This document shows positions 63,499 through 64,000 of a stretch of 64,000 bases of DNA, in pieces. Location of the stretch: positions 248,001 through 312,000 of the forward strand of contig NZ_FOYL01000008.1 of NCBI RefSeq assembly GCF_900115955.1, written 5' to 3'. The notes under the pieces are model-generated. The model saw nothing but the letters and a program-made list of their open reading frames with translations. It was not told the DNA's origin and did no database searches. This stretch comes from Lentzea waywayandensis. GTDB lineage: Bacteria; Actinomycetota; Actinomycetes; Mycobacteriales; Pseudonocardiaceae. A program made the translations under genes and the position numbers. The first letter of the stretch is position 1; each line of letters opens with the position of its first letter.

Positions 63499-63993
63499 AT
63501 GAGCCTCACGACCGCGGAGACCGGTACCGGTAGTGCCGGGATCCCACAGAACAGGGGACACGCTCGCGCGATCGGGGAGGCCGTCGCCGGCTACCGGTTG
63601 CTCGGCTGGCAGGTGACCGTCACCGAGCAGGGTGTGTTCCTTCCACTAGGCCCCGCCACGACCGCCCTGGCGATGCCGGCGCGGATCGGCTCGCGAGTGC
63701 TGGCCGACCTGAAGTCGCGCATGCTCGCCGGACCGGTCACGGTCATCCCCGGCCCCCGCGAGCACTGGATCTTCCTCGCGGAGCTGGTGGCGTTGCTGCC
63801 GACGCACCTCAAGGCGCCGCCTGAGGTCCAGTTCGTGCGCTCGCCGCACCGGATCGCGCTTCCGCCGACGATGACCAGGTACGGATCGCTGCGCTGGGCG
63901 AACCCGCCGTCGCACTCGCGGCACTGGTTCCCGCCGTTCACCGCCGTGCTGGCGCTGGCCCGGCAGGCCACCGCGGAGGACCACCGCCGATAA
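63499..63993 (+). CDS. Actinobacterial protein of unknown function, divergent from the XRE-TPR regulator
   Basis: A 164-residue soluble protein. Stretches such as AVAGYRLLGWQVTVTEQGVFLPLG, LAGPVTVIPGPREHWIFLAELVA, FVRSPHRIALPPTMTRYGSLRWANPP recall small proteins distantly related to prim-pol (bifunctional DNA primase/polymerase) N-terminal domains common in actinobacteria. The assignment is weak. ATG 63499 has GGGGAGGAC about 10-13 bases upstream. It ends seven bases before the window edge and may be followed by more genes. Confidence 0.6.
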   Translation: MSLTTAETGTGSAGIPQNRGHARAIGEAVAGYRLLGWQVTVTEQGVFLPLGPATTALAMPARIGSRVLADLKSRMLAGPVTVIPGPREHWIFLAELVALLPTHLKAPPEVQFVRSPHRIALPPTMTRYGSLRWANPPSHSRHWFPPFTAVLALARQATAEDHRR

Positions 63994-64000
63994 TCGGCGC

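Overview
The window is high-GC actinobacterial DNA. Many GTG starts, frequent 4-base stop/start overlaps, a complete ergothioneine operon (egtABCD), a mycothiol-type TIGR03086 protein, Scr1/DUF397 pairs and LppU-type lipoprotein-like proteins point to the Pseudonocardiales (Lentzea, Saccharothrix, Lechevalieria or similar). That placement is inferred from gene content; no marker gene was compared. I saw no rRNA, tRNA, CRISPR array, transposase or phage module.

Region by region. (1) 1-4.0 kb, minus strand: a pyrimidine/hydantoin breakdown operon (NCS1 permease, nitrilase-fold amidase, dihydropyrimidinase, partial flavin/F420 oxidoreductase), with a Tat-exported hydrolase next to it. (2) 4.75-7.9 kb: a STAND (NB-ARC) ATPase coupled to an RDD membrane protein, then a MerR/TipA-type regulator with a methyltransferase. 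(3) 8.0-13 kb: a small secreted protein, then a PucR regulator divergent from a class III aminotransferase and a CoA-acylating semialdehyde dehydrogenase. These two enzymes can carry the beta-alanine made by region 1 on to acetyl-CoA. (4) 13-31 kb: methyltransferase, EF-G2-like GTPase, pdxS, two LppU-like paralogues, a HelR-type RNA polymerase protector with a rifamycin-associated element (RAE) palindrome, a divergent PRTase-like gene, XRE-cupin/azlCD, a LAL regulator, Lrp/PLP-lyase, a permease, then pdxT-yebC.

(5) 31.4-37 kb: a compact minus-strand cluster of a STAND-TPR protein, a GNAT with an apparent internal deletion, a PhyH-fold protein with an altered metal motif, a DUF6879-like protein and a 63-residue CxxxxC protein, followed by a DUF397/Scr1 regulator pair. 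(6) 37-47 kb: DUF4262 and GNAT genes, a GH75 chitosanase and a large secreted CBM-FN3-sugar dehydrogenase-PEBP protein that share an operator-like palindrome, plus a POT peptide transporter and a TetR/P450 pair with a perfect 24-bp palindrome. (7) 47-57.5 kb: egtABCD, two tandem secreted S33 peptidases with signs of gene conversion, a TauE permease and a Tat-exported phosphoesterase. (8) 57.5-64 kb: an ECF sigma factor/WYL regulator pair, a 63-residue S1 protein behind a possible leader peptide, and a SLOG - membrane protein - coiled-coil operon headed by a zinc-ribbon XRE-TPR regulator.

The strongest candidates for undescribed biology are the gene divergent from helR across the RAE, the STAND/PhyH/DUF6879 cluster, and the SLOG operon. 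All functional statements rest on motif reading without database searches.
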